A stretch of DNA of 64,000 bases from an uncultured Alistipes sp. (lineage in GTDB: Bacteria > Bacteroidota > Bacteroidia > Bacteroidales > Rikenellaceae). Below, piece by piece: positions 44,701 to 54,154 of this stretch; within the stretch, counting starts at the first letter, position 1, and every line of letters starts with the position of its first letter. The position numbers and the translations under genes were made by a program. Below the pieces are notes generated by a model, which did not search any database, had not been told where the DNA came from, and saw nothing but the letters and a program-made list of their open reading frames with translations. The stretch covers positions 124,001 through 188,000 of the forward strand of contig CAJTIY010000004.1 in NCBI GenBank assembly GCA_910576555.1. The letters run 5' to 3'.

Positions 44701-46386
44701 TTATCGGTCTGCGCCCGCAGCGGCTCCGTCCGGACCGGCCTCGGCCGCGCTCGCCGGCGCCTCGACCCCCTGCAGCAGACGGATGGCCTTCGCGATCACG
44801 TTGTCGATCGGGTGGATATTGGCATAGAATCCGTCGTCCTCCAACGCCGTATTGCGTCCGATGTATGCCCGCAGCTGCGCCTCGATCAGGCGGCGCGAAC
44901 GGGCGATCTCGGCGCGGCGCGGCGCCACGCCCTGCCGGGCGGCATAGCGGACGAACTCCTCGACCAGCGTACGGTCGGCGTCGAGCAGCGCAGCGAGGTC
45001 GTCCACCGTCCGCACGCCGTCGAGCGCCTCGCGATGCCGGTCGGCATACTCGATCGTATAGCGGTAGAGGATGTTGCGTCCGGCCACCTCCACGAAGTAG
45101 CGGGTCACGTCGGTCGTGTCGGCCGGCACGAACACGTCGGGCATGATGCCCCCGCCACCGTAAACCACCTTGCCGCCGGGCGTCGTACGCTTGAGCGAAT
45201 CGACGAAGCGGATGCTGTCGGCCGAGAAAAACTCGTCGTGGCGGTAGCGGTCGAGGATCTCGGCCTCGTAGCCCGACGGATCGCCGGCCGTATAGGGTTT
45301 CTGGATCGAACGTCCGGTGGGGGTGTAGTAGCGCGCCGTGGTGAGCCGCAGGGCCGAACCGTCGGCGAAGGGGATCTGCTGCTGCACGAGCCCCTTGCCG
45401 AACGAGCGCCGCCCGACGATCGTGCCGCGGTCGTTGTCCTGCAGCGCGCCGGCCAGAATCTCGCTCGACGAGGCGCTTCCCTCGTCGATGAGCACGACGA
45501 CGTCCATCTGCTGCGCCGTGCCGCGGCCGTCGGCATACTGGCTCTGCCGGCGCCCGGCCCGATCCTCCGTGTAGACGATCAGCTGCCCTTCGCGGAGGAA
45601 CTCGTTGGCGATCAGGATCGCCTGATCGAGGAAGCCGCCCGAGTTGCCGCGCAGGTCGAAGATCACGCGGTCGACGCCCTCCCCGCGCAGCCTGTCGAGC
45701 GCCGCGACCAGCTCCTCGTGCGACGTGCGGGCGAACTGCCCCAGCCGGATGTATCCGATCCCTTCGGCGATGCGGAACGCCGACTCGATGCTCTTGAGCG
45801 GAATCTTGTCGCGCACGACCTCCACGTCGACCCGTTCCGCGATGCCCTGCCGCTCGAGTCCCAGCCGCACGGTGGTCCCGCGCGGTCCGCGCAGCCGCTT
45901 GACGATGTCGTTCTGCGGGATGCGGCGCCCGGCGACGAGCGAGTCGTCGATCGCCACGATCCGGTCGCCCGCCCGCACTCCGGCGCGATCGCTGGGCCCC
46001 TGCGCGACGACGTTGAGCACGATCACCGTGTCGGTGGCCATGTTGAAGACCACGCCGATGCCGTCGAACTCCCCTTCGAGGGGTTCGTTGAGCGCCTGCA
46101 TCTCCGACGCGGGGATGTATACCGAGTGGGGGTCGAGCTCCTCGAGCAGCACGGGGAGCACCTCCTCGGCGAGGGAGTCGATCGCCACCGGATCGACGTA
46201 GCTGCTCTCGATGAGCGCGAGCGCGTATGCGATCTTGTTATTGGGCTGCGCCATGCGGCCGATCGCCGTGCGCAGACGGTTCTCGGCGCTGCTGCGCCCC
46301 AGATAGCGCCCGAACAGCAGTCCGAGCGCCGCGACGCCCGCCAGCAGCAGCGGGAGCAATACGGTACGTTTCGAATTCCGATACAT
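44701..46386 (-). CDS. S41 family carboxy-terminal processing peptidase
   Basis: 561 residues. An N-terminal membrane anchor (TVLLPLLLAGVAALGLLFGR), a PDZ domain (~105-190, FDGIGVVFNMATDTVIVLNVVAQGPSDRAGVRAGDRI) and an S41 catalytic core. Ser306 in DEGSASSSEILAGALQD and Lys331 in SFGKGLVQQQIPF are 25 residues apart, as in the Ser-Lys dyad of Prc/CtpA. FDLRGNSGGFLDQAI is a conserved block. Processes or degrades envelope proteins from the C-terminus. The ATG at 46386 gives a proper anchor; another ATG at 46458, directly after the DUF3078 stop, would add an Arg-rich tract and is less likely. Operon with the DUF3078 gene upstream. Confidence 0.92.
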   Translation of the reverse strand: MYRNSKRTVLLPLLLAGVAALGLLFGRYLGRSSAENRLRTAIGRMAQPNNKIAYALALIESSYVDPVAIDSLAEEVLPVLLEELDPHSVYIPASEMQALNEPLEGEFDGIGVVFNMATDTVIVLNVVAQGPSDRAGVRAGDRIVAIDDSLVAGRRIPQNDIVKRLRGPRGTTVRLGLERQGIAERVDVEVVRDKIPLKSIESAFRIAEGIGYIRLGQFARTSHEELVAALDRLRGEGVDRVIFDLRGNSGGFLDQAILIANEFLREGQLIVYTEDRAGRRQSQYADGRGTAQQMDVVVLIDEGSASSSEILAGALQDNDRGTIVGRRSFGKGLVQQQIPFADGSALRLTTARYYTPTGRSIQKPYTAGDPSGYEAEILDRYRHDEFFSADSIRFVDSLKRTTPGGKVVYGGGGIMPDVFVPADTTDVTRYFVEVAGRNILYRYTIEYADRHREALDGVRTVDDLAALLDADRTLVEEFVRYAARQGVAPRRAEIARSRRLIEAQLRAYIGRNTALEDDGFYANIHPIDNVIAKAIRLLQGVEAPASAAEAGPDGAAAGADR

Positions 46387-46458
46387 GGTTCGCAGATCCG
46401 GCTTCCGGCGCCGGCGCCTCTGTTCGTGCGCGGTCCGCGGGTCGGGCCCCGCCCGCAT

Positions 46459-47640
46459 TTACTTGTTCTTGAAGGTGTAGGTCAGCCCGACGCTCAACAG
46501 CGTCTGGGTCTGCACGTCGACGTTCTGCGCCCGGTTGTAGTAGAGCTGGAACGAGAGGGTCGTCGTGATGAACTTGGTGGCCTTGATGTCGAGCGTGTTC
46601 TCCCAGCGCACGGTGGGGTGCACCGGCAGGAAGGGCTTCGTCTTGGGATTCTGGTCACCGGCGTTCCACGCATCCATCGCGAAGAGGTATTTCGAGTAGT
46701 TCGCGATCTTGTTGTCCTGGCCGATGTTGGTGATCCAGCCGTAGAAGGAGAAGAGCGAGGTGCGGTACCGCAGGAATCCCGTCTTTCCGAACGTGCGGTC
46801 GAAGTCGATCTGGACGGAGGAGCCGCCCTCGTACTTCGACGTGCGGTCGGGGTCGTCGAGGCCGTAGATCTGCCACCCGGGCTTCTTGTCCCAGACATTG
46901 GCGCGGATGTCGCGGCTCTCGACGAACACGGCGCTCATGGCGATCGGCGAGAGGTTGACCGTGATCGGGAACTTGGGCTGCGGGCTCTTGTAGGTGATAC
47001 CGAGCGACACGTCGAGGTATCCCGGCGCCATGAAGGTGCTCTTGCGGTCGGTCTCCTCCTGCTGCGTACGCGAGACGTAGCCGTTGACGAACTGGCTGCG
47101 GAACTTCACGATCGCACCGTATGACCAGTTTTTCGACATCTTGAACGAGGGGGCCACCGACGCGGAGAACTCGTCCTGATTCTTGAACCACACGCCGTTG
47201 CTCACCGTATGGGTGTTTCCGTCGGGATCGGTCGAGGTCGTCTCGACCTTCATGCGGTTGTAGCCGAACTTGGCGTCGAACTTGGTCTCCACCGTGAAGA
47301 GGTTCTTCGTGTAGGTGTGGCGCAGGTGGAGGCTGGCGATCAGCGCGATGGAGTTGTCGCCGCCCGACACCTTGATCCACGGATCGTTGTACGAGGTGAG
47401 CGCGCCCTGCAGCCCGCCTCCGATCTCGAGGTAGTTGCGCTCCTTGCGGACGGCGGCCCGCTCGGCGCGGTAGCGCGCGCGGTTGAAGTATTCGGTCGCG
47501 ACGGGAATGGATCTGAGCGAATCGAGGAAAGTCACCTCCTCTTCCGGCGCCTCGATCCGGTCGACGGAGATCTGCGCTGCGGCGCCCGCAGCGCCGAGAA
47601 GCGCCGCCGCCGTGACGAGCATGCGATAAAAAGTGTTCAT
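46459..47640 (-). CDS. DUF3078 domain protein, probable outer-membrane beta-barrel
   Basis: 393 residues. Signal peptide MNTFYRMLVTAAALLGAAGA ending AAA-QI. The body alternates aromatic and polar residues in strand-like runs (NSIALIASLHLRHTYTKNLF, VETKFDAKFGYNRMKVETTS, FRSQFVNGYVSRTQQEETDR) and ends in SVGLTYTFKNK with a C-terminal aromatic, as expected of an outer-membrane barrel. The pattern fits DUF3078, a Bacteroidota family of unknown function. Promoter TACCTTTG lies 31 bases upstream. Confidence 0.85.
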   Translation of the reverse strand: MNTFYRMLVTAAALLGAAGAAAQISVDRIEAPEEEVTFLDSLRSIPVATEYFNRARYRAERAAVRKERNYLEIGGGLQGALTSYNDPWIKVSGGDNSIALIASLHLRHTYTKNLFTVETKFDAKFGYNRMKVETTSTDPDGNTHTVSNGVWFKNQDEFSASVAPSFKMSKNWSYGAIVKFRSQFVNGYVSRTQQEETDRKSTFMAPGYLDVSLGITYKSPQPKFPITVNLSPIAMSAVFVESRDIRANVWDKKPGWQIYGLDDPDRTSKYEGGSSVQIDFDRTFGKTGFLRYRTSLFSFYGWITNIGQDNKIANYSKYLFAMDAWNAGDQNPKTKPFLPVHPTVRWENTLDIKATKFITTTLSFQLYYNRAQNVDVQTQTLLSVGLTYTFKNK

Positions 47641-47670
47641 TCCAAAAATCTTATAACGCGGATTCGGAAG

Positions 47671-47678
47671 CAAAGGTA
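47671..47678 (-). promoter_or_regulatory. Promoter of the DUF3078-S41 peptidase operon
   Basis: TACCTTTG on the minus strand. Confidence 0.5.
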
Positions 47679-47963
47679 GGAATTTTCTTCCTGAAAACCG
47701 CCGCTTCGCGACGAATTCGCCCGCCCCTCCCGGGCCGGAGGCGCCGGGCTGTAGCCCCTCCGCCGAGGCCGCCCGGCGGGCGCCGCAACTTTTTTGCAAA
47801 AAACGATCCGTAAGCGCGCAACCGTTTCCGCCGACCGATCCGTCCGACAGCGCCGCCGACGACGGCCGCCCGACGGCGGCGAACGGACCGTTCCGCTTAC
47901 GATCCGTCACATGGCGGCCGCCGTGCGTGCGCCGCAGCGTTTTGAAAATCAGCGGGCATTTTC

Positions 47964-47971
47964 TATATTTG
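47964..47971 (+). promoter_or_regulatory. Promoter of the FN3-like lipoprotein gene
   Basis: TTTG (47940-47943), 20 bases, TATATTTG; 53 bases before the ATG at 48025. The gap 47679-47939 holds no gene. Confidence 0.6.
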
Positions 47972-48024
47972 TTCGCGACGGGCACTCGAAACCCGCCCTA
48001 ACCCATCAAAAAAAGAAGATCTCT

Positions 48025-49293
48025 ATGAAAAATCTCCGCGCACTGCTGCTGCTCCTCGCGGGAGGAGGCCTGCTCCTCGCCTCGTGCGACGACGACCCCG
48101 CCGGCCACGAAGCCGAACCCGATCCCGAACCGCTCGTCCTCGCGCAGCCCGCCCCCGCGGCCTCCGAGGTCGCCGAACGGAGTTTCTCGGTCGCATGGCC
48201 GGCCGTCGACGGCGCCCGCTCCTACTCCTACACGCTCTTGAGCCGAAGCGGCCACGGGGCCGTCGCGGTGGTGATCCCCGAGACCGAGACCGCAGCGCTG
48301 TCGGTCGTGTGCGAAAAGCTGCGCCCGGGCACCGAATACCTCTTCCGCATCATGGCTTCGGGCGACGGTGCGGCGACGCTCGACTCGGCGTGGACCGAAT
48401 GCTCGGTCACGACCCTGCCCGTCGCCGGCCCCACGGGCCCGTGGGTCGACTTCGAGGTCGCCTACGACACGAGCTCCTACCAGTGCAAGATCAAGGTCTC
48501 CTTCACCCCCAACGCCGAGACGGCGACCTACTACGCCGACTGCATCTACGCCTCCTACTTCGACGACGACCCGAGCGATCCCACGTTCGAACCCAACACG
48601 GAGCAGGATCTGATCGGCTACCTGACGAGCCAGCAGCCCGTCTCCGCCCCCGCCAAAACCTACTCGTGGTCCTACAGCAGCGGCTTCATCCTCGGCGTGG
48701 TGGGCGTCGACGCCTCGGGCAACGCGGGCGAGCTCCACTGGGTGGCGCTCGAAACCCCGTCGCGGAGCTCTTCGGGCGGCGAGACGAGCGAAGCGGCCGT
48801 GCGCATGCAGTACGTCATCGCCAACTCGGCCGACCTCGAGGGCGCTCCCGAAAACTGCTTCGCCACGGTCTACCGCTTCGAACGCACCTCCGGAGCCTAT
48901 TTCTTCCGCTACGAGGACGGCTTCTACGAGGGTGACTTCGCCAAACGCGACGCCGCCTACTGGCGCTCCTACTTCGGATCTTCGTCCAACGCCTCCGGCG
49001 AGGATTACGAAGGATTCTATTCGGGCTGGATCAGCAGCGCCGAACTGGAGTTGAGCGCCGACGGGTTCTACCACTACGGCGTCACGTTCTGGGATCGTCA
49101 GATGGCCGGCGAGACCTACGAACTGATCTGCACCGCCTACGACTCGGACGGCAGGCCCGGCGAACCGGCCTGCTTCACGGTGACCCTGCCCGAAAAGTTG
49201 CCCGATCCGACGCCGGCAGGCATGCGCAGCGCGCTTCCGACGCCCGCCGCCGAACGCCTCCTCACCGGGGCTACGATCCCTCGGCGCCGCTGA
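48025..49293 (+). CDS. Lipoprotein with fibronectin type III-like domain
   Basis: 422 residues. [21 protein letters not shown] is a lipoprotein signal (lipobox LLASC, then DDD, a possible surface/retention signal). Residues ~40-135 look like an FN3 domain ([26 protein letters not shown]...[17 protein letters not shown]). The rest is Ser/Tyr/Gly-rich and probably beta-structured, with repeats of a '[14 protein letters not shown] / [11 protein letters not shown]' aromatic-Ser character. Such proteins are common surface lipoproteins in Bacteroidota; the ligand is unknown. The frame extends upstream to 47794, but the signal peptide and promoter set the start at 48025. Confidence 0.85.
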   Translation: MKNLRALLLLLAGGGLLLASCDDDPAGHEAEPDPEPLVLAQPAPAASEVAERSFSVAWPAVDGARSYSYTLLSRSGHGAVAVVIPETETAALSVVCEKLRPGTEYLFRIMASGDGAATLDSAWTECSVTTLPVAGPTGPWVDFEVAYDTSSYQCKIKVSFTPNAETATYYADCIYASYFDDDPSDPTFEPNTEQDLIGYLTSQQPVSAPAKTYSWSYSSGFILGVVGVDASGNAGELHWVALETPSRSSSGGETSEAAVRMQYVIANSADLEGAPENCFATVYRFERTSGAYFFRYEDGFYEGDFAKRDAAYWRSYFGSSSNASGEDYEGFYSGWISSAELELSADGFYHYGVTFWDRQMAGETYELICTAYDSDGRPGEPACFTVTLPEKLPDPTPAGMRSALPTPAAERLLTGATIPRRR

Positions 49294-49313
49294 TCCCGGC
49301 GTCCTCCCCGGAG

Positions 49314-49345
49314 CGATCCGTCCCCGCCGGACGGATCGTTTTTTT
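49314..49345 (+). terminator. Terminator of the FN3-like lipoprotein gene
   Basis: CGATCCGTCC / GGACGGATCG around CCGCC, then seven T. Confidence 0.9.
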
Positions 49346-49400
49346 CGTCCGCACCTGCGGGAAAATAGGCGCCGGAGGCGGTCGGTCCCGAAAAAAAGGG

Positions 49401-49408
49401 TACCTTTG
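49401..49408 (+). promoter_or_regulatory. Promoter of nfo
   Basis: TACCTTTG, 25 bases before the ATG at 49433. Confidence 0.55.
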
Positions 49409-49432
49409 CGAACAACCGAAACGGATACGGAC

Positions 49433-50278
49433 ATGAAATACTTCGGAGCGCACGTAAGCGCATCGGGCGGCGTGGAGAACGCCCCGGCCAACGCCCGCAG
49501 GATCGGAGCCACGGCCTTCGCCCTCTTCACCAAGAACCAGCGGCAGTGGAGCGCCGCGCCGCTCGCCGCGCCGCAGATCGAAGCCTTCCGCCGCGCCTGC
49601 GCCGAGGGCGGCTACGCTCCGGCGCAGATCCTGCCCCACGACACCTACCTGATCAACCTCGGCCACCCCGACGCCGAGGCGCTGGAGAAATCGCGCGCGG
49701 CCTTCGTCGAGGAGATGCGGCGCTGCGAGCAGCTGGGGCTCGACCGCCTCAACTTCCACCCGGGCAGCCACCTGCGGCAGATCTCCGAGGAGGCCTCGCT
49801 CGACCGCATCGCCGCGTCGATCAACCGGGCGCTGGAGGCCACGCGCGGCGTCACGGCCGTCATCGAGAACACGGCCGGACAGGGCTCCAACCTCGGCTAC
49901 CGCTTCGAGCACCTCGCCTACCTGATCGACCGCGTGGAGGACAAGTCGCGCGTGGGCGTCTGCATCGACACCTGCCACGCCTTCGCCGCCGGCTACGACC
50001 TGCGGAGCGAGGAGGCCTGCGCCGCGACCTTCGCCGAGCTCGACCGCACGGTGGGCCTCGCCTACCTGCGGGGCATGCACCTCAACGACGCCATGAAACC
50101 CCTCGGCAGCCGCGTCGACCGCCACGCGCCGCTGGGCGAGGGAGCCATCGGCCTCGCCTGCTTCCGCTACATCGCCCGCGACCCGCGCTTCGACGGCATG
50201 CCGCTGATCCTCGAAACGCCCGACGAGGCCCGCTGGCCCGCCGAGATCAAGCTGCTCGAATCGTTCGCCGAATCCTGA
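49433..50278 (+). CDS. nfo: Endonuclease IV (AP endonuclease)
   Basis: 281 residues, family length. Cleaves DNA 5' of abasic sites in base-excision repair using three zinc ions in a TIM barrel. Visible ligand motifs: [16 protein letters not shown] (His), [22 protein letters not shown] (Glu), [18 protein letters not shown] (Asp, His), [27 protein letters not shown] (Asp/His) and LILETPDE (Glu). The last 28 bases, with the stop and following sequence, are duplicated 65 bp downstream. Confidence 0.96.
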   Translation: MKYFGAHVSASGGVENAPANARRIGATAFALFTKNQRQWSAAPLAAPQIEAFRRACAEGGYAPAQILPHDTYLINLGHPDAEALEKSRAAFVEEMRRCEQLGLDRLNFHPGSHLRQISEEASLDRIAASINRALEATRGVTAVIENTAGQGSNLGYRFEHLAYLIDRVEDKSRVGVCIDTCHAFAAGYDLRSEEACAATFAELDRTVGLAYLRGMHLNDAMKPLGSRVDRHAPLGEGAIGLACFRYIARDPRFDGMPLILETPDEARWPAEIKLLESFAES

Positions 50279-50356
50279 ATCCCTTCACCCCGAGAAACCG
50301 CGGCACATCGCGCATCAACCGCAAGTCATTCGCCGAATCCTGAATCCCTTCACCCC
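50264..50356 (+). repeat. 28-bp direct duplication of the nfo 3' end
   Basis: 50264-50291 and 50329-50356 are identical over 28 bases (start TTCGCCGAATCCTGAATCCC), each containing the nfo stop context. The second copy abuts the start codon of the truncated gene at 50357, so it probably marks a rearrangement breakpoint. Confidence 0.85.
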
Positions 50357-50704
50357 ATGAACACCGCCTTGCGTCTGCTCCTCGCCGCCTGCCGTACGAT
50401 CGACTCGCTCACGGGGTGCCTCGTCGCCTGCATCGACCGCACGTACGACCCCGCGCGCACCGCGATTCTCTTCACCGCCGACCACGGAGGCATCGGCACG
50501 GGCCACGGCGGCAAGACGATGTCCGAGATGCTGGTGCCCTACATCCTCGTAGCGCCCGGCATCCCCGCCGGCTCGCGCTTCGACCGCGAAGTGATGCGCT
50601 ACGACAACGCCCCGACCGTCGCCGAGCTGCTCGGCCTCGATGCGCCCGACCTCTGGCGCGGAAAGTCGGTGCTGCGCCCCCGCCCGTCGGCACCGCGCCC
50701 CTGA
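50357..50704 (+). pseudogene. Remnant of an alkaline phosphatase/sulfatase-superfamily phosphodiesterase (C-terminal part only)
   Basis: 115 codons. The segment TAILFTADHGGIGTGHGGKTMSEMLVPYILVAPGIPAG followed by RYDNAPTVAELLGLDAPDLWRGKSV is the C-terminal metal-site region (DHGG...GHGG) of type I phosphodiesterase/alkaline-phosphatase-like enzymes. The N-terminal ~2/3, with the nucleophile, is absent; instead a short hydrophobic stretch MNTALRLLLAACRTIDSLTG is joined on. No promoter of its own. A deletion remnant is the simplest reading; translation of the fragment cannot be excluded. Confidence 0.75.
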
Positions 50705-50896
50705 ACAGCGTGTCCCGCCGACATCGAAACCCTGAACGACAAGTCCTGCCCTTCTGCACCGCGTCCCTGAACAGTGTGTCCCGCCCCTGAACGGCCTGTC
50801 CCGCCGGCGCCGAAGCCCTGCACGCCACCCGCTCAGAACGACGCACCGCCCCGCCGCAGGCCGCAGCGCACGCCTTCGCCCCGACACGACACGACA

Positions 50897-50935
50897 CGAA
50901 AAGGGCTGTCCGACCCCCTCGGACAGCCCTTTTCG
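50897..50935. terminator. Strong bidirectional terminator before the aminotransferase gene end
   Basis: CGAAAAGGGCTGTCCGA / TCGGACAGCCCTTTTCG, a 17-bp perfect stem sharing its core with the pckA terminator. The gap 50705-50896 contains three short repeats of CCCTGAACAG.GTGTCCCGCC. Confidence 0.85.
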
Positions 50936-50968
50936 TCATCATTCTCTTCGGATCGTCTCCCGCTCCGC

Positions 50969-52168
50969 CTACCGCAACTCGTCCAGACACCCCCTGATGA
51001 TCGCGGCGCTGTCGCGGATCTCCTCCTCGGAGATCGTCAGCGGCGGCGAGATGCGGAATGCCGTGTCGCAGTAGAGGAACCAGTCGCTCATGATGCCCCG
51101 CTCCTTGAAGAGCTCCATGAGCCGGTAGAGGCGGCCCGCGTCGCCCAGCTCCACGGCGAGCAGCAGCCCGCTGCGTCGGATTCCGCGCACGGCCGGATGG
51201 TCGGCGAGCAGCCGCTCGTAGAGGGCCCCCTTCCCCTCGACCCCGGCCACCACGTCGTGCTCCTCCAGATACTCCAGCGCCGCGAGCCCCGCCGCGCAGC
51301 ATACCGGATGGCCGCCGAAGGTGGTGATGTGCCCCAGCACCGGACCCTCGCGCAGCGTATCCATCACCTCGTGCCGCGCGGCGAACGCCCCGAGGGGCAT
51401 CCCGCCGCCGAAGGCCTTCGCCAGACAGACGATGTCGGGCGCGACGCCGTATTTGAGCGACGCGAACAGGGCGCCCGTACGCCCCATGCCGGTCTGTATC
51501 TCGTCGAAGACGAGCAGCGCCCCCACCTCGTCGCAGCGGCGGCGCAGCGCCTCGAGATAGCCCGGCACGGGAGGCCGCACCCCCGCCTCGCCCTGCACGG
51601 GTTCGGCCAGCACGCAGGCCGTGCGGGTCGTGATGCGCTCCAGCTCGGCGAAGTCGTTGAACTCGATCGCCTGCACGTCGGGCAGCAGGGGCCGGAACGC
51701 CGCCTTCCACTCCTCGCCCTCGGGCGCTCCCATCACGCTCATCGCCCCGTGCGTCGAGCCGTGGTAGGCGCGGCGCATCGATACGAGCTCCGTGCGTCCC
51801 GTGAAGCGCTTGGCCAGCTTGAGCGCCCCCTCGACCGCCTCGGCACCCGAGTTGACGAAGTAGACGCACTCCATACCGCCCGGCAGCAGCCCGGCGATCC
51901 GCGCGGCGTAGGCCACCTGCGGGGCCTCGACCAGCTCGCCGTAGACCATCACGTGCATGTAGCGCGCCGCCTGCTCCTGCACGGCCCGCACCACCGCCGG
52001 GTTGGCATGGCCGACGTTGCTCACCGAAACCCCCGCCACGAGGTCGTAATAGCGCTTCCCTTCGGGCGTGTAGAAAAACGTACCCTCGGCGCGCTCGACC
52101 TCGACCAGCATCGGCGAGGGCGACGTCTGCGCCACATGGGCGAGAAACTGTTTGCGTAAAATATCCAT
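50969..52168 (-). CDS. Class III PLP aminotransferase (acetylornithine/aspartate aminotransferase family)
   Basis: 399 residues. Visible features: GVSVSNVGHANPAVVRAVQEQ, CVYFVNSGAEAVEGALKLAKRFTGR (PLP phosphate site), RRAYHGSTHGAMSVMG, VLAEPVQGEAGVRPP, LLVFDEIQTGMGRTG and the Schiff-base Lys251 in DIVCLAKAFGGGMPLGAF. The GxHxTTFGGHPV block is present. The family includes ArgD, GabT and lysine/4-aminobutyrate aminotransferases; length and motifs are closest to ArgD-like enzymes, but no arginine gene is nearby, so the substrate is left open. Confidence 0.88.
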   Translation of the reverse strand: MDILRKQFLAHVAQTSPSPMLVEVERAEGTFFYTPEGKRYYDLVAGVSVSNVGHANPAVVRAVQEQAARYMHVMVYGELVEAPQVAYAARIAGLLPGGMECVYFVNSGAEAVEGALKLAKRFTGRTELVSMRRAYHGSTHGAMSVMGAPEGEEWKAAFRPLLPDVQAIEFNDFAELERITTRTACVLAEPVQGEAGVRPPVPGYLEALRRRCDEVGALLVFDEIQTGMGRTGALFASLKYGVAPDIVCLAKAFGGGMPLGAFAARHEVMDTLREGPVLGHITTFGGHPVCCAAGLAALEYLEEHDVVAGVEGKGALYERLLADHPAVRGIRRSGLLLAVELGDAGRLYRLMELFKERGIMSDWFLYCDTAFRISPPLTISEEEIRDSAAIIRGCLDELR

Positions 52169-52225
52169 CGATCTTTTTTTTGATTTCGAATCCGTCCGGC
52201 GCCGTTCCGCTTTTCGCCGAAGGCG

Positions 52226-52490
52226 CTCCGTGCCGTCCCGTCCGACCGTCCGCCCGACTTTCCCGTCGGCCCCCCCGTCCGACTATCCTGCCAGCCCGTC
52301 CTGCTCCGAACCCGTCCGCCCGACTTTCCCGCCGGACCCTCCCGTCCGACTATCCTGCCAGTCCGTCCTGCTCCGAACCCGTCCGCCCGACTATCCCGCC
52401 CGAACGTCCGGCCCGAACGTCCACTCCGGGCCCATCCGCCCCGACCGTCCTGCCAGCCCGTCCTGCTCCGTGCCGTCCCGCCCCCGGCCG
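52226..52490. repeat. 67-bp tandem repeat array between aminotransferase gene and trmH
   Basis: Two near-identical 67-bp units (starts 52244 and 52311) with core CCGTCCGCCCGACTTTCCCG...CCGTCCGACTATCCTGCCAG...CGTCCTGCTCCGAA, and a third, decayed unit from 52378. The phrase GCTCCGTGCCGTCCCG brackets the array on both sides. Gene-free. Confidence 0.85.
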
Positions 52491-52495
52491 TCCCC

Positions 52496-53203
52496 CTACA
52501 GCGGATCGCCGAAACGGCGGTGCAGGATGGCCGCGGCATCGGCCACGCTCGTGCGCATCCAGCGGTAGAGCACCTCCGTGCGCTCCTCCTCCGTCAGCCG
52601 CCACTCCCCGACCGTGCTCCGCACCCGCTCCGCGAGCTGGTAGATCAGAATCGCGGCCGATGCCGAGACATTGAGGCTCTCGACCATGCCGCACATGGGA
52701 ATCCGCAGAAACTCGTCGGCCGCCGCGACGATCCCCTCGGAGATCCCGGCGTGCTCCGTGCCGAATACCAGCGCGAAGGGCCCCGCGCCGACGTCGAACG
52801 TCTCGGGCGTCGTATCCTCGCGGTGGGGCGTCGTCGCCACGATCCGGTAGCCTGCGCCGCGCAGCGCCGCGACGGCCTCCTCCGTCGAGGCGTGGCGCAC
52901 CACGTCGACCCACCGGTCGGTGCCGCGCACCACGGCGGCGCTGGGCTCGAACTTGCAGCAGCTCTCCACCGTGTGCATACGCTGCACGCCGAACGCCTCG
53001 CAGTGGCGGATCAGCGCCGCGGCATTCTGCCCGTGGAACGTGTTCTCGGCCAGCACGGTCATGTATCCGGTGCGCATCGACACGGCGCGCCGCAGCGTGG
53101 CGAAGCGCTCCTCGCGCATAAACTCCGCGAGGCAGGCGATGCGCTCCTCGCGCCGCCTCGTCGCATCGTCCGAAGGGTCATTTGCGGTATTTGTCATCTT
53201 CAT
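52496..53203 (-). CDS. trmH: tRNA (guanosine(18)-2'-O)-methyltransferase, SpoU/TrmH family
   Basis: 235 residues. Core SPOUT motifs: MTVLAENTFHGQNAAALIRHCEAFGVQRMHTVE (motif 1 with Asn/Arg), PFALVFGTEHAGISEGIVAAADEFLRIPMCGMVESLNVSASAAILIY (motifs 2 and 3, the trefoil-knot SAM site). The lead helix and C-terminal helices match TrmH, which methylates G18 of tRNAs, better than the longer RlmB/TrmL groups. The start ATG at 53203 overlaps the end of rsgA by 26 bases, so the two are translationally coupled. Confidence 0.88.
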   Translation of the reverse strand: MKMTNTANDPSDDATRRREERIACLAEFMREERFATLRRAVSMRTGYMTVLAENTFHGQNAAALIRHCEAFGVQRMHTVESCCKFEPSAAVVRGTDRWVDVVRHASTEEAVAALRGAGYRIVATTPHREDTTPETFDVGAGPFALVFGTEHAGISEGIVAAADEFLRIPMCGMVESLNVSASAAILIYQLAERVRSTVGEWRLTEEERTEVLYRWMRTSVADAAAILHRRFGDPL

Positions 53204-54098
53204 CGCGCATTTTCAGGTAACTTTCGTAACGCGCCGCGGCGATCGCGCCGCAGCGCACCGCCTCGACCACCGCGCACCCCGGCTCGTGGGTGTGCGTGCA
53301 GTTGTAGAAGCGGCATCCGGGGGCCGTGCGAAGCATCTCGGGGAAGTAGTGCCACAGCTCGGCATCGTCTATGTCGATCAGCCCGAAGCCCTTGATGCCC
53401 GGCGTGTCGATCAGCGCCCCGCCTCCGGCGAGCGGATACATCGTCGAGAAGGTGGTCGTGTGGCGCCCCTTCCCGTGGCTGTCGGAGATCTTGCCCGTGC
53501 GCACGTCGAGCGACGGGTCGATGGCCCGCACGAGCGTCGACTTGCCCACGCCCGAATTGCCCGACAGCAGCGTCGTGCGGCCCGCGAGCAGCGCCCGGAC
53601 CTCCTCCACGCCGCGCCCCTCCGTCGCCGCGACCTCCAGCACGTCGTAGCCCGCCCCTTCGTACACGGCGCGGAACGCCGCCACGGCCTCCGGCTCCTGC
53701 AGGTCGATCTTCGCCAGCAGGATCGCGACCGGCACCTTGTAGGCCTCGCACGTCACCAGAAAGCGGTCTACGAATTCGAGCGGCGTGGCCGGCGCGCGCA
53801 GCGTCACGAGCAGCAGCGCCCGATCGACGTTCGCCGCGATGATGTGCGACTCCTTCGAAAGGTTCGACGCGCGTCGGATCACGTAGTTGCGCCGCGGCCG
53901 GATGTCCGCGACGACATAGTCGCCGCTCTCGTCGGCCGTGCAGGTCACCTCGTCGCCCACGACCACCGGATTGGTCGACCGCGCGCCCCGCAGGCGCAGA
54001 CGGCCGCGCATGCGGCAGCGCACCGTCTCATCGCCGCGCATCACCTCGTACCAACTGCCCGTGGCCCGTACCACCACGCCCGTAAACGTCCGCTCCAT
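53178..54098 (-). CDS. rsgA: Ribosome small-subunit-dependent GTPase A
   Basis: 306 residues. An N-terminal OB-fold (~1-70), a circularly permuted GTPase domain (AKIDL for G4 at ~129-133, before the P-loop SGNSGVGKSTLV at ~179-190, and DTPGIKGFG for G3), and a C-terminal zinc site CRFYNCTHTHEPGCAV. RsgA helps mature the 30S subunit. The THGKGRHTTT-type switch (DSHGKGRHTTTFST) is present. First gene of the rsgA-trmH pair. No clear TAnnTTTG box lies upstream of the ATG at 54098. Confidence 0.95.
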   Translation of the reverse strand: MERTFTGVVVRATGSWYEVMRGDETVRCRMRGRLRLRGARSTNPVVVGDEVTCTADESGDYVVADIRPRRNYVIRRASNLSKESHIIAANVDRALLLVTLRAPATPLEFVDRFLVTCEAYKVPVAILLAKIDLQEPEAVAAFRAVYEGAGYDVLEVAATEGRGVEEVRALLAGRTTLLSGNSGVGKSTLVRAIDPSLDVRTGKISDSHGKGRHTTTFSTMYPLAGGGALIDTPGIKGFGLIDIDDAELWHYFPEMLRTAPGCRFYNCTHTHEPGCAVVEAVRCGAIAAARYESYLKMRDEDDKYRK

Positions 54099-54154
54099 TC
54101 TTTATGTCGTTCCAAATATCTATGTCCGTTCCGCCCTCCGGCCCGGCGCATTCC

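Noticed and set aside
46387..46458. Longer N-terminus for the S41 peptidase
   Set aside because: Adds an Arg-rich tract before the membrane anchor, which is unlike homologues.
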